A stretch of DNA of 64,000 nt, taken from positions 1 to 64,000 of the forward strand of contig JAEEQH010000012.1 in NCBI GenBank assembly GCA_016285245.1, in the 5' to 3' direction. Every line of letters starts with the position of its first letter. Positions within the stretch are counted from its first letter, which is position 1. The translations under genes and the position numbers were made by a program. This DNA comes from Prevotella sp. GTDB lineage: Bacteria; Bacteroidota; Bacteroidia; Bacteroidales; Bacteroidaceae. This document shows, piece by piece, positions 37,261 to 49,063 of this stretch. Under the pieces are notes generated by a model. It was not told where the DNA came from and did not search any database. It saw only the letters and a list, made by a program, of their open reading frames with translations.

Positions 37261-38796
37261 ATGGTACTTACATTGATTATTGCCGCTGTCGCCCTTATTG
37301 TGGGTGGCATTTGCGGATACGCTGTGTTCCGTCATGTCATCAAGGGGAAATACAACGAGATTGTAGCTGCTGCCGAGAAAGAGGCAGAGGTCGTCAAAAA
37401 GAAGAAACTGCTCGAGGTAGAGGAGAAGTTCCTCAACAAGAAGAGCGAACTGCAGAAAGAGGTGCAGCAGCGCAACCAGCAGTTCCAGCAGAACGAGAAC
37501 AAACTGAAGCAGCGCGAGATCTCGCTCAACCAGCGCCATGAGGAGATGGGACGTCGTAAGAACGAACTCGACAACCAGCAGCAGCGCATCGACAACGAGA
37601 AGAAACTTCTGGCCGTCAAGCAGGAGGAACTGGAGAAGATGCAGCTCCGTGAGCGCGAGAAGCTTGAGGAACTCTCTGGACTGAGTGCTGAGGAAGCCCG
37701 CACACGACTCGTCGAGAGCCTGAAAGACGAGGCTCGTACCAATGCCCAGGCGTACATCAACGAGATTATGGACGAGGCCAAGCTCAACGCCAACGCCCAG
37801 GCCAAGAAGATTGTCATCCAGACCATTCAGCGTGTAGCCACCGAGACGGCCGTTGAGAACTCCGTTAGCGTCTTCCATATCGACAACGACGACGTCAAGG
37901 GGCGCGTCATCGGCCGTGAGGGACGTAACATCCGTGCCCTTGAGGCTGCCTGCGGCGTCGAGATTGTCGTCGACGACACCCCTGAGGCCATCGTCATCAG
38001 CGGCTTCGACCCCGTGCGCCGCGAGACCTGTCGTCTGGCTCTCCACCAGCTTGTGGCCGACGGACGTATCCACCCCGCACGTATCGAGGAGGTGGTCAAC
38101 AAAGTGAAGAAACAGCTCGACAACGAGATTATTGAGACCGGTAAGCGTACAGCCATCGACCTCGGTATACACGGCCTGCATCCCGAACTGGTACGCATCA
38201 TCGGTAAGATGAAGTACCGTTCCAGCTACGGCCAGAACCTGCTGCAGCACGCCCGTGAGACCGCCAACCTCTGCGCCGTTATGGCTGCCGAACTCGGACT
38301 GAATCCGAAGAAAGCGAAGCGCGCCGGACTGCTCCACGACATCGGCAAGGTGCCCGACGAGGAGAGCGAGATGCCCCACGCACTCTATGGCGCGAAGATT
38401 GCTGAGATGTACAAGGAGAAGCCCGACATCTGCAACGCCATTGGTGCCCACCACGACGAAATGGAGATGCAGACCCTGCTGGCTCCCATCGTACAGGTGT
38501 GCGACGCTATCAGCGGTGCCCGTCCCGGTGCCCGTCGTGAGATTGTCGAGGCCTACATCAAGCGCCTCAACGACCTCGAGGCCATTGCCATGAGCTATCC
38601 CGGCGTCACCAAGACCTACGCCATCCAGGCAGGTCGTGAGCTGCGTGTCATCGTCGGAGCCGACAAGATGTCCGATGCCGAGACTGAGGCACTCAGCGGT
38701 GAGATTGCCACGAAGATCCAGAACGAGATGACCTATCCCGGACAGGTGAAGATCACCGTCATCCGCGAGACTCGTTCCGTTGCCTACGCCAAATAA
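37261..38796 (+). CDS. rny: Ribonuclease Y
   Basis: N-terminal TM; KH domain [46 protein letters not shown] domain [18 protein letters not shown]. Confidence 0.96.
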   Translation: MVLTLIIAAVALIVGGICGYAVFRHVIKGKYNEIVAAAEKEAEVVKKKKLLEVEEKFLNKKSELQKEVQQRNQQFQQNENKLKQREISLNQRHEEMGRRKNELDNQQQRIDNEKKLLAVKQEELEKMQLREREKLEELSGLSAEEARTRLVESLKDEARTNAQAYINEIMDEAKLNANAQAKKIVIQTIQRVATETAVENSVSVFHIDNDDVKGRVIGREGRNIRALEAACGVEIVVDDTPEAIVISGFDPVRRETCRLALHQLVADGRIHPARIEEVVNKVKKQLDNEIIETGKRTAIDLGIHGLHPELVRIIGKMKYRSSYGQNLLQHARETANLCAVMAAELGLNPKKAKRAGLLHDIGKVPDEESEMPHALYGAKIAEMYKEKPDICNAIGAHHDEMEMQTLLAPIVQVCDAISGARPGARREIVEAYIKRLNDLEAIAMSYPGVTKTYAIQAGRELRVIVGADKMSDAETEALSGEIATKIQNEMTYPGQVKITVIRETRSVAYAK

Positions 38797-38806
38797 ATGA
38801 AAGTAT

Positions 38807-38840
38807 AGGTAATCTTGCAAAACAGGTTGCAAGGTTACCT
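38807..38840. terminator. Hairpin downstream of rny
   Basis: aggtaatcttgcaa aacagg ttgcaaggttacct (14-bp arms, one G-T wobble); no strong T-run follows. Confidence 0.5.
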
Positions 38841-38866
38841 TCATGATTATTCGCATATTTATGCAT

Positions 38867-39032
38867 AAAAAGGTGACCTTTAGCCGGCTAAAGGTCACCT
38901 TTACGATTCTAAAGACCACCTTTTCGCCGCTAAAGGTCACCTTTTCGCCGCTAAAGGTCACCTTTTCGCCGCTAAAGGTCACCTTTTCGCCGCTAAAGAC
39001 CACCTTTTCACGGCTAAAGGTCACCTTTTTCC
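38867..39032. repeat. 21-bp tandem array, about 8 units, AAAGGTCACCTTTTCGCCGCT
   Basis: aaaggtcaccttttcgccgct repeated with minor variants; each unit centred on the near-palindrome AAAGGTCACCTTT. Confidence 0.95.
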
Positions 39033-39094
39033 AGGGGAAGGTGAACAATAATTGGAAGAAAATGCTTATCTTTGCGACCAAATTATAAAACAGC

Positions 39095-39538
39095 ATGGAA
39101 GAGATAAGAGTCTACCACACCATCTGGAGAAAAGAACTGTTTTGCGGCATCGGTTGCCTTGCTGTTACGGCCCTTATACCCTTTGTGGGAACTTTTACCC
39201 CCAGGGATGGTGGGGTTATGCTGGTCCTGTGCTTGTGGGGACTCTACTTGTTGTCCACGGTGTTCCGTGAGCGTTGGCAGCACCGGCCGTATCTGACCAT
39301 CACCGACGAGAGCATCATCATGCAACGCAAGGACTATCCAGAGAATGTCATACGCTTTGACGAGGTCAAGTCGTTCGAACGTGAGACGTCACGCTTTCTG
39401 GGGCATACCTCATTCACGGGCTTCATCATCGTCCACTTGAAGAACGGGCATGGATTCGTCAGCATTATCGGTGCCAGCGACCTCACCATGAAGTCACAGC
39501 AGCTATACGACCTGCTGAATGAACGGCTGAAAAAATAA
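39095..39538 (+). CDS. STM3941-like membrane protein (PH-like domain)
   Basis: Two TM helices then YLTITDESIIMQRKDYPENVIRFDEVKSFER; tatctttgcgacc promoter motif upstream. Confidence 0.55.
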   Translation: MEEIRVYHTIWRKELFCGIGCLAVTALIPFVGTFTPRDGGVMLVLCLWGLYLLSTVFRERWQHRPYLTITDESIIMQRKDYPENVIRFDEVKSFERETSRFLGHTSFTGFIIVHLKNGHGFVSIIGASDLTMKSQQLYDLLNERLKK

Positions 39539-39559
39539 AACGAAGAACCAGTCGTGTAA

Positions 39560-40138
39560 TTATTGTCCCTTCTCCTTCTTTAGTTTTAGGATACGACGGA
39601 CGCTCTGGTTGATGCGCTCCTCGCTGATGGTGCCATTCCCGACGGCGGCGATGACGGCATCGAAGGCTTCGATGAAGTTTTTCGGGGCGAGGACGATGTC
39701 GACGCCTGCCAGAATGCTGCCGACGGCGGCTTCGGCGTTGCTATACTGCTGGGTGATGGCCCCCATGTCCATAGCGTCGGTGACGATGATGTTTTGGTAG
39801 TCCAGTTCGCCGCGCAGCTTGTTCTGCAGGATAATGGAGGACATCGTCGAGGGAACATCTGTTCCGGTGACGTTGGGTGCTGCGATGTGGGCCGTCATGA
39901 TGAGCCGGCAGCCCCACTGGATGCCGGCGCGGAAGGTGACCATCTCGCAGGCGCTCATCTGCTCCCATGTCTTCATGGACTGTGCGTAGCCGAAGTGCGT
40001 GTCAGCCTTCGTGTCGCCGTGGCCAGGGAAGTGCTTGATGCAGCCGGTGATTCCAGCGTCCTTCAGTCCCTGGAGGTAGTTTGTGACCATCGGTGCGGCC
40101 ACGGCGGGGTCGTCGCTGAAGGCACGGGGACCGATTTG
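39560..40138 (-). pseudogene. 5'-truncated glycoside hydrolase family 3 / NagZ-like fragment
   Basis: IGPRAFSDDPAVAAPMVTNYLQGLKDAGITGCIKHFPGHGDTKADTHFG...IIVTDAMDMGAIT; in-frame TGA just before WQIGPRAF and no GH3-like sequence upstream. Confidence 0.8.
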
Positions 40139-40286
40139 CCATCAGCGTGCAAGGGTACACTAAATAGGAGACTTTCTGTAGATGTCGGCCGATTAATTAG
40201 GATAGTTTATGAATTGCTGTGATGAAGAATCCTCGCTATCATTTTGTCGTCTCGAAAAAAAGTGCTACTTTTGTAGCCCCAAAGAA

Positions 40287-42704
40287 ATGGTATTGATGAC
40301 TGAAGAGAAAATGACGGAGAGAACGGCGGCGCTGCTGCAGCAGCTGAACGAGAGTCAGCAGCAGGCGGTGGTTTACTGCGACGGGCCGTCGCTGGTGATT
40401 GCCGGTGCCGGTTCGGGCAAGACACGCGTTCTGACATACAAGATAGCGTACCTGCTGGAGCAGGGCATGAAGCCGTGGGAGATACTGGCTCTGACGTTCA
40501 CAAACAAGGCGGCGCGCGAGATGAAGGAGCGCATAGGCCGGCTGGTGGGCGAAGAGCGCGCACGATACCTGCAGATGGGTACGTTCCACTCGGTCTTCGC
40601 ACGCATCCTCAGAGCTGAGGCTGAGCGCATCGGCTTTCAGTCGAACTTCACCATCTATGACCAGAGCGATGCCCGCTCGCTGGTGAAGACCATCATCCGC
40701 GAGATGGAGCTCGACGACAAGGTGTACAAGCCGGCGTCGGTGGCAGACCGCATATCGATGGCCAAGAACCACCTGATACTGGCCGATATGTATGCCGTCA
40801 GCGCGTGGGCCGCTGACGATGCCGCGTCGAAGCGTCCGGCCGTGAAGGAGGTGTACCGCCGCTATGCGGAGCGCTGCCGTCAGGCTAACGCGATGGACTT
40901 CGACGACCTGTTGGTGCAGACCTTTGTGCTCTTTGACAGGAACGAGGACGTGCGGCAGAAATATGCCGAGAAGTTCCAGTTCGTGCTGGTCGACGAGTAC
41001 CAGGATACGAACTACGCGCAGCAGCAGATTGTGCTCCAGCTGACACGCGAACGCCAGCGTGTCTGTGTCGTCGGCGACGATGCCCAGAGTATCTATAGCT
41101 TCCGTGGAGCGAATATTGATAACATTTTGGATTTCAGAGAGAAATACGATGATGCTAAGCTCTTTAAGCTAGAGCAGAACTACCGCTCGACGCAGCTCAT
41201 CGTGCAGGCGGCGAACTCGCTCATTAAGAAGAACGAGCGCCAGATACCGAAGGACGTCTATAGCCGTAACGAGGAGGGCGAGCGACTGACGCTTAAGCCG
41301 ACGTATTCGGACCGCGAGGAGGCGATGGTAGTGTGTCAGGACATCAAGCGTCTGCACCGTCAGGAGAACAGCGCGTGGAGCGACTTTGCCATCCTCTACC
41401 GCACGAACGCACAGAGCCGCTCGTTCGAGGAACAGATGCGCAAGGACGGCATACCATACCGCATCTACGGCGGACTGTCGTTCTACCAGCGTAAGGAGAT
41501 CAAGGATGTCATCGCCTACTTCCGCTTGGTGGCGAACCCCGACGACGAGGAGGCTTTCAAGCGTATTGTGAACTACCCGGCACGCGGCATCGGCGGCACC
41601 ACGCTCGACAAGGTGGTTAAGACGGCATCGGACTACGGCGTCAGCCTGTGGCGCGTCATCTCCGAGCCTATCCTCTTTCCGCTCAATGTCAGCAAGGCAA
41701 CGATGGGGAAACTGACGGCCTTCAAGGAGATGGTCGAGGGCTGGCGTGTGCGATTGACGACCGACGACGCCTACCAGCTGGGCCACGACATTGTGACGAC
41801 GAGTGGCGTGAGCAAGGATATCTACAGCGGCCGATTGCCTGAGGACATCTCGCGACAGGAGAACCTCGAGGAGTTCTTCAGCGGTATGCAAGACTTTGTC
41901 GAGAGCCGCCGCGAGGAGGATATGGGCGACCAGCTCTACCTGACGGACTTTCTCCAGGAGGTGGCGCTGCTGACCGATCTGGACAGCGACGACGGCGACG
42001 AGAACGAGAAGGTGGCGCTGATGACCATCCATGCCGCGAAGGGACTGGAGTTTTCCACGGTGTTCATCGTCGGCTTGGAGGAGAACATCTTCCCCTCGCC
42101 GATGTGCGTGGGTTCTATGCGCGAGCTGGAGGAAGAGCGACGGCTGCTCTACGTAGCCATCACACGTGCCGAGAAGCATTGTATCATGACGTGCGCACAG
42201 AATCGCTGGCGCTACGGACGGATGGAGTATGACACGCCGTCGCGCTTCATTAAGGATATTGACTCGCGGCTGATCCGCGTGCTCTCAGAGACCGGCGGCG
42301 ATAGTTTTACGCGTGGCGCCGGACAGACGACGAGCCGCGGCAGCGACTGGATGCAGAACCCACGGCCTGTGGCCACCCAGTTCCGTGCAGACCCGAAGCC
42401 GCGTGTGGCAGCGCCGCGACAGCCGGAGAAGCCCGTTGACCCCTTTGGACCGAACTTCAAGCGACTCCGCCAGGTGGCGTCGCCACGGAATGTGGCTCTC
42501 GTCGGAACAAGCAGTACGGCCGGTGTCAGCAGCGCCAACGACGGCTTGAAGGAGGGTGCCCTTATCGAGCACCAGCGCTTTGGCGTGGGCCGCGTGCTGA
42601 AGGTCGAGGGCGTCGGTGAAAACAGAAAAGCAACTGTCGAGTTCCGTAATGCCGGAACCAAACAGCTGCTCCTGAAGTTTGCACGCTATCAAGTGATAGG
42701 GTAA
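40287..42704 (+). CDS. UvrD/PcrA family ATP-dependent DNA helicase
   Basis: LNESQQQAVVYCDGPSLVIAGAGSGKTRVLTYKIAYLLE; FVLVDEYQDTNYAQ; MTIHAAKGLEFSTVFIVGLEE; LLYVAITRAEKH. Confidence 0.95.
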   Translation: MVLMTEEKMTERTAALLQQLNESQQQAVVYCDGPSLVIAGAGSGKTRVLTYKIAYLLEQGMKPWEILALTFTNKAAREMKERIGRLVGEERARYLQMGTFHSVFARILRAEAERIGFQSNFTIYDQSDARSLVKTIIREMELDDKVYKPASVADRISMAKNHLILADMYAVSAWAADDAASKRPAVKEVYRRYAERCRQANAMDFDDLLVQTFVLFDRNEDVRQKYAEKFQFVLVDEYQDTNYAQQQIVLQLTRERQRVCVVGDDAQSIYSFRGANIDNILDFREKYDDAKLFKLEQNYRSTQLIVQAANSLIKKNERQIPKDVYSRNEEGERLTLKPTYSDREEAMVVCQDIKRLHRQENSAWSDFAILYRTNAQSRSFEEQMRKDGIPYRIYGGLSFYQRKEIKDVIAYFRLVANPDDEEAFKRIVNYPARGIGGTTLDKVVKTASDYGVSLWRVISEPILFPLNVSKATMGKLTAFKEMVEGWRVRLTTDDAYQLGHDIVTTSGVSKDIYSGRLPEDISRQENLEEFFSGMQDFVESRREEDMGDQLYLTDFLQEVALLTDLDSDDGDENEKVALMTIHAAKGLEFSTVFIVGLEENIFPSPMCVGSMRELEEERRLLYVAITRAEKHCIMTCAQNRWRYGRMEYDTPSRFIKDIDSRLIRVLSETGGDSFTRGAGQTTSRGSDWMQNPRPVATQFRADPKPRVAAPRQPEKPVDPFGPNFKRLRQVASPRNVALVGTSSTAGVSSANDGLKEGALIEHQRFGVGRVLKVEGVGENRKATVEFRNAGTKQLLLKFARYQVIG

Positions 42705-44005
42705 TTCTTTTGTTGTCCGCCCTTACTGCTTCCCTTACCGTTACCGTTTCCCTTACCACCACGCTTGTGCTTGCCGCCGCCATGGCCCTTGCCGCCGCCA
42801 TGGCTGTGCCAGCGACCGTTCTTGCGGGTGCCGGCGTGTTTCTTCTCGCGCTTGGTGTAGACGGGGCCTTCGCCCAAGCCTTCGGGTAGGGGACGCTTTT
42901 CCACCTCCTTGCCCAGGAAGTGCTCGATGCTTTGGAAACGGTAGATGTCCATGTCGCTGATGAACGTGATGGCCACGCCGTCGCGCTGGGCACGTGCCGT
43001 ACGGCCGATGCGGTGTACGTAGTCTTCGGCGTCGTGGGGCACGTCGTAGTTGATGACACAGAGGATGTCATCGATATCGATGCCGCGAGCCACGATGTCA
43101 GTAGCCACAAGGACGTCAACCTGTCCGGCCTTGAACTTCAGCATCACCTCGTCGCGCTCGCGCTGCTCGAGGTCGCTGTGCATCTCGGCGCAGTTGATCT
43201 TCATGCGCTTAAGCCGTCGTGCGATGTCCTTCACTTTGTCCTTCTTGCCCGAGAAGATGATGACGCGCTCCAGATCGCCGGATTTGAACAAATGTTCGAT
43301 GACACCGAGTTTCTGGGGCTCGTAGCAGACATAAGCCGACTGCTGAATCTTCTCCGCCGGCTTCGAGACGGCGAGTTTCACCTCGACGGGATCGTGGAGC
43401 AATGAGACGGCGAGCTCGCGGATCTTGCTGGGCATCGTGGCCGAGAACATCACGCGCTGACACGTCTTCGGCAGCTCGGCGACAATCTTCAGAATGTCGT
43501 CCGAGAAACCCATGTCGAGCATACGGTCGGCCTCATCGAGGACGAAGAACGAGCAGCGCGATAAGTCGAGGTTACCTACCTTCAGATGGCTCAGCAAGCG
43601 GCCGGGGGTGGCAATTATGACGTCGGCACCCAGACGCAGGCCCTTCAGCTCCTGGTCGTAGCGGTTGCCGTCGTTGCCGCCGTAGACGGCGACGCTCGAG
43701 ATGCCGTCCAGATAGTAGCCGAAGCCCTGCATGGCCTGGTCTATCTGCTGTGCCAGCTCGCGTGTGGGCGACATGATAACGCAGTTGATGGCGTCCTTCG
43801 GGTAGTCGCCGTCATCGAGCATCGAGAGGATGGGCAGCAGGTAGGCCGCCGTCTTGCCCGTGCCCGTCTGTGCCACGCCGAGCACGTCGTAGCCGTCAAG
43901 AATCTCGGGTATACAACGTTCTTGTACGGGTGTCATGTCCTCGAAGTGCATGTCGTAGAGCGCGTCGAGGATATTGTCATTGAGGTATGTTTCTTCGAAT
44001 GTCAT
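42689..44005 (-). CDS. DEAD/DEAH box RNA helicase with Gly/Lys-rich tail
   Basis: GVAQTGTGKTAAYLLPIL; VLDEADRMLDMGF; MFSATMP; DIVARGIDIDDILCVINYDVPHDAEDYVHRIGRTARA; tail GGGKGHGGGKHKRGGKGNGNGKGSSKGG. Confidence 0.96.
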   Translation of the reverse strand: MTFEETYLNDNILDALYDMHFEDMTPVQERCIPEILDGYDVLGVAQTGTGKTAAYLLPILSMLDDGDYPKDAINCVIMSPTRELAQQIDQAMQGFGYYLDGISSVAVYGGNDGNRYDQELKGLRLGADVIIATPGRLLSHLKVGNLDLSRCSFFVLDEADRMLDMGFSDDILKIVAELPKTCQRVMFSATMPSKIRELAVSLLHDPVEVKLAVSKPAEKIQQSAYVCYEPQKLGVIEHLFKSGDLERVIIFSGKKDKVKDIARRLKRMKINCAEMHSDLEQRERDEVMLKFKAGQVDVLVATDIVARGIDIDDILCVINYDVPHDAEDYVHRIGRTARAQRDGVAITFISDMDIYRFQSIEHFLGKEVEKRPLPEGLGEGPVYTKREKKHAGTRKNGRWHSHGGGKGHGGGKHKRGGKGNGNGKGSSKGGQQKNYPIT

Positions 44006-44006
44006 G

Positions 44007-44041
44007 AAATCGTAAATTGTAAATCGTCAAATAGTAAACTA
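44007..44041. repeat. 7-bp-period repeat (AAATCGT/AAATTGT) between lptF/G and DEAD helicase
   Basis: aaatcgtaaattgtaaatcgtcaaatagtaaacta; shares the 18-mer aaatcgtcaaatagtaaa with 23199-23216. Confidence 0.8.
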
Positions 44042-45214
44042 ATTTGGTGCTTGCCTGTAACAGTAGTAGGCAATGAATACATATAGTATATTAGGTATCC
44101 ATGCCGCCAGCATCGCCGGCATTCCGGCATTGATGGCGAAAGTCGAGCTGATGGTCTGGAGCATGATGTAGGAGAACGACAAACCAAGGCCGATGCCGAG
44201 GTACAGGCCCATGCCGCCCTTGCGCTTGCGCGACGACAGGCTGACGCCGATGATGGTGAGAATGAACGAGGCGAACGACATCGCTATGCGCTTGTGGAAC
44301 TCCACCTCGTATTGCACGACGTTCTGTGAACCGCGCTCTTGCTGCTTCGAGATATACTGCAGCAGCTCCGGCGAGGTAAACGTCTCCTGCTGACCCTTTG
44401 AGAAGACGAGGTCCATGGGTTCCATCATGATGAGCGTGTCAATGCTCATGCCCGTGGTAATCTCCTCGCGCAAACCTTTCAGCGTACGTATCTTGTAGTT
44501 CTGCGCACGCCAGTGGTACCGGCTATCGCTGATGGAGTCGTAGGAGATGGTCGTGGCGGTCATATGGCTGATGAGCTTCTTGTTCTCGAACTTGTCCAGC
44601 GAGAAACCGTAGCCTGTGCGGTTTGCATCGTCGTACTGCTGGATGTAGGCGATGATGCCCTTGCCCACCTGTAGTTGGACGTTGCTGGCCGTGGTAATTT
44701 TCTTCTTGTTCTTGTAAAGCGATTCGAAATGCTGGCGGACGACGTTGCCCTTGGGGATGACCATCGAACCGAGGTAGAAGTTGAGCGCGGCGATGAGGGC
44801 AGCCGAAATCATGTAAGGCCGCAGCAGGCGCTTGAAACTCGTTCCCGAGGCAAGCATGGCAATAATCTCGCTGTTGCCGGCCAGCTTCGAGGTGAAGAAG
44901 ATGACGGCGATGAACACAAACAACGGCGAGAAGAGGTTCGAGAAGTACGGAATGAAGTTGGCGTAGTAGTCAAAGACGATGGCCTTCAGCGGCGCGTGGT
45001 TCGTGGTGAATTTCGCCAGGTTCTCGTTGACGTCGAAGACGATGGATATCGAGATAATCAGTATGATGGAGTAGATATACGTGCCGATGAACTTCGCGAT
45101 GATGTAGCGGTCAAGCCGTTTCAGGTAGTGAAACGGATTCAAGTACTTCATCCAGCGAAGCCAGGAGCCTATCTTCCGAAGGCTCTTGCCGGTCTTCTGT
45201 AATATCTTCTTCAT
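44039..45214 (-). CDS. LptF/LptG family LPS export permease
   Basis: LDRYIIAKFIGTYIYSIILIISISIVFDVNENLAKF; FTSKLAGNSEIIAMLASGTSFKRLLRPYMISAALIA. Confidence 0.9.
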   Translation of the reverse strand: MKKILQKTGKSLRKIGSWLRWMKYLNPFHYLKRLDRYIIAKFIGTYIYSIILIISISIVFDVNENLAKFTTNHAPLKAIVFDYYANFIPYFSNLFSPLFVFIAVIFFTSKLAGNSEIIAMLASGTSFKRLLRPYMISAALIAALNFYLGSMVIPKGNVVRQHFESLYKNKKKITTASNVQLQVGKGIIAYIQQYDDANRTGYGFSLDKFENKKLISHMTATTISYDSISDSRYHWRAQNYKIRTLKGLREEITTGMSIDTLIMMEPMDLVFSKGQQETFTSPELLQYISKQQERGSQNVVQYEVEFHKRIAMSFASFILTIIGVSLSSRKRKGGMGLYLGIGLGLSFSYIMLQTISSTFAINAGMPAMLAAWIPNILYVFIAYYCYRQAPN

Positions 45215-45243
45215 TCTCCCTTTTATCTCTTATCTCTTATCTT

Positions 45244-45252
<9 letters not shown>
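45215..45252. repeat. 7-bp-period repeat TCTTATC between tgt and lptF/G
   Basis: tctcccttttatctcttatctcttatcttttatctcctc; includes the tgt stop codon. Confidence 0.8.
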
Positions 45253-46382
<1,130 letters not shown>

Positions 46383-46386
<4 letters not shown>

Positions 46387-48848
46387 TCTTTCTTCTCGTC
46401 TTCTGGAATCTCGAATGTCAGGGGGTGCTTCACCTTCTCGTCGGTCAGGGCGAAGTCCCAGACGTCCTGGACGTTCTCAACATAGTGAAACGTAACGCCA
46501 GTGAGGTAGATGTCGGGAATCTCGTTGATGTCCTTCTCGTTCTCACGGCACATCACGATGTCGGTGATGCCGGCACGTTTCGCGGCGAGAATCTTCTCCT
46601 TGATGCCGCCTACGGGCAGCACCTTGCCGCGGAGGGTGATCTCGCCCGTCATTGCGGTGTTCTTGCGCACCTTACGCTGAGTCAGCGCCGAGGCGATGGA
46701 TGTGGCGATGGTGATGCCAGCCGAGGGACCGTCTTTCGGCGTGGCGCCCTCGGGCACGTGGATGTGGATGTTCCAATGGTCGAAGATGCGGTAGTCGATG
46801 CCGAGACGGTCGACGTGTGCTTTGACATACTCCAGGGCGATGACGGCACTCTCCTTCATCACGTCGCCGAGATTGCCCGTGAGCGTTAGTTTACCGTTCT
46901 TGCCTTTCGACAGCGATGTCTCGATGAACAGAATCTCGCCGCCGACACTCGTCCATGCCAGTCCCGTCACTACGCCGGCATACTCGTTGCCCTGATAGAT
47001 GTCGCGGTAGAATGGCGGCTTGCCCAGCAGGTCCTCGAGTTCGGCGGGGGTGATCTTCGAGTAGGGCATATCGCCCTCCATCTGACGCTTGAATGCCAGC
47101 TTACGCATGGCTTTGTTGATCTGCTTCTCCAGCTGGCGTACGCCGCTCTCGCGGGTGTACTGCTCAATAATCTTCTCGATGGCCGACTTGTTAAACGTTA
47201 GCTTCGTGGGGAGTGTTTTCAGACCGGTATTGTCCAGCTCGCGGGGAATGAGGTGGCGCTTCGCTATCTCTATCTTCTCCTCGGTGATGTAGCCGCTCAC
47301 CTCGATAATCTCCATGCGGTCGAGTAGGGGACGGGGAATGGTCGACAGGTTGTTGGCCGTGGCTATGAAGAGCACTTTCGACAGGTCGTAGTCCACGTCA
47401 AGATAGTTGTCGTGGAAGGCGTTGTTCTGCTCAGGGTCGAGCACTTCAAGCAGGGCGCTGGCGGGGTCGCCGTTGACGGTGGCCTGCGTCACCTTGTCGA
47501 TTTCGTCGAGGATGAAGACGGGATTCGAGGAGCCTGCCTTCTGGATAGACTTGATGATGCGTCCGGGCATGGCGCCGATGTAGGTGCGGCGGTGGCCGCG
47601 GATTTCTGCCTCGTCGTGTAGACCGCCCAGCGACATACGCACATACTTGCGGCGCATGGCGGCAGCGATAGACTTGCCCAGCGAGGTCTTACCGACGCCC
47701 GGAGGACCGTAGAGACAGAGGATGGGGCTCTTCAGGTCACCGCGCAGCGACAGCACGGCCATATGCTCGAGGATGCGCTCCTTGACTTTCTCCATGCCGT
47801 AGTGGTCGCGGTCCAGGATCTTTTGGGCACGCTTCACGTCGAGGTCGTCCTTCGTGTATTCCTCCCACGGCAGGTTGACGAGTGTCTGCAGATAGGTTAG
47901 CTGGACGTTGAAGTCGGGCGATTGCGGATTGAGGTTGTCTAGCTTGTCGGCCTCCTTGTAGAACGTCTTGGCAATCTCCTCGGGCCATTTCTTCATCCTT
48001 GCTTTCTGAATCAGTTCAGCCTTCTCGGGCGACGTCTCGCCGTGGCCTATCTCCGCCTGCAGGTTCTTGATCTGCTGCTGGAGGAAGTAGTTTCGCTGCT
48101 GCTCGTCGATGTCCTCGCGCGTCTTGTTGCGGATGTTTAGCTTCAGGTTCAGCAGGTTGATCTCGCGGTTCAGCACCTTCATTGTCCCGAAGACACGCTC
48201 CTTGATGCTCCCCGTCGTCAACAGCTCCATCTTCTCCTTGATGCTGAACGGCAGGTTCGAGCAGGTGAAGTTCAGCGCCATGACGTTATTGTCGATGTTG
48301 CGGACGGCAAACGTCGCCTCGTCGGGAATGTCATCGTTCTTACTGACGTAATCGCTAACCATCTCGCGAAGGTCGTCCATCGCCGTACGGAACTCCTTGT
48401 CGTTGCTGTCGGGAAGATCCTCCCAGGCGGCCTCGACACGTCCCGTGAGGAACGGCTTTCGACCTGTGATCTCCTTCAGCTTCATGCGCCCGAGTCCCTG
48501 GATGATGCACGTCACGCTGCCGTTGGGCAGGTTCAGCTGCTTCATCACCTTCGCAAAGACACCATATTGGTATAAGTCATCATAGTCAGGATGTTCTACC
48601 TCAGGGTCGCGCTGGCAGACGATGCCGATGAGCGACTTCTTGCGCTCGGCACGCTTGACGAGTGTCATGCTCGACTCGCGTCCGATGAGTATCGGCGATA
48701 CCACGCCGGGGAAGAGCACAAGGTTTCGTACAGGTAGAATAGGTACTTCGTCAGGGGTCTCAAAGTCCATCAGGTCTTTGAAATCGCCTTCAATGTCTGC
48801 TATCATTGAGAACCCCTTGTTATTTTGGTTATCCATATAAAAATCCAT
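46383..48848 (-). CDS. lon: Endopeptidase La (Lon protease)
   Basis: [35 protein letters not shown]; catalytic [19 protein letters not shown]. Start placed at MDFYMDNQ. Confidence 0.96.
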
Positions 48849-48870
48849 AGTCGTTTTGCAAATTTGGCTG

Positions 48871-48980
48871 CAAAGGTACGAATAAGTGAGCGAAAACGCA
48901 AATAAATTTGCAGTTTTCAGAGCGAGAGTACCTAAGAACTTGTTCAAAGGTACGAATAAGTGAGCGAAAACGCAAATAAA
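48871..48980. repeat. Direct repeat of a 36-bp promoter-containing block upstream of lon
   Basis: caaaggtacgaataagtgagcgaaaacgcaaataaa at 48871-48906 and 48945-48980, identical by eye. Confidence 0.95.
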
Positions 48981-49063
48981 AGATTGATTCTTTTGTCGGT
49001 TCAGTCTTTTTTTGTACTTTTGCACCGCTTTTTGAATATTCATTAATAAACGTATACGTAATC

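Noticed and set aside
38867-39032. 21-bp array as a CRISPR
   Set aside because: Units are contiguous with no unique spacers and no cas genes nearby.
38843-39088. Plus-strand ORF encoding repeated KVTFSPL
   Set aside because: A 21-bp unit with no stop gives open frames automatically; no RBS or recognisable domain. Treated as a DNA repeat.
37255-39096. 613-aa minus-strand ORF opposite rny and through the 21-bp array
   Set aside because: Antisense shadow of rny plus the stop-free repeat; composition and lack of any domain argue against coding.
48849-49043. N-terminal extension of lon in the ORF track
   Set aside because: It translates the duplicated promoter block; start at MDFYMDNQ fits better.
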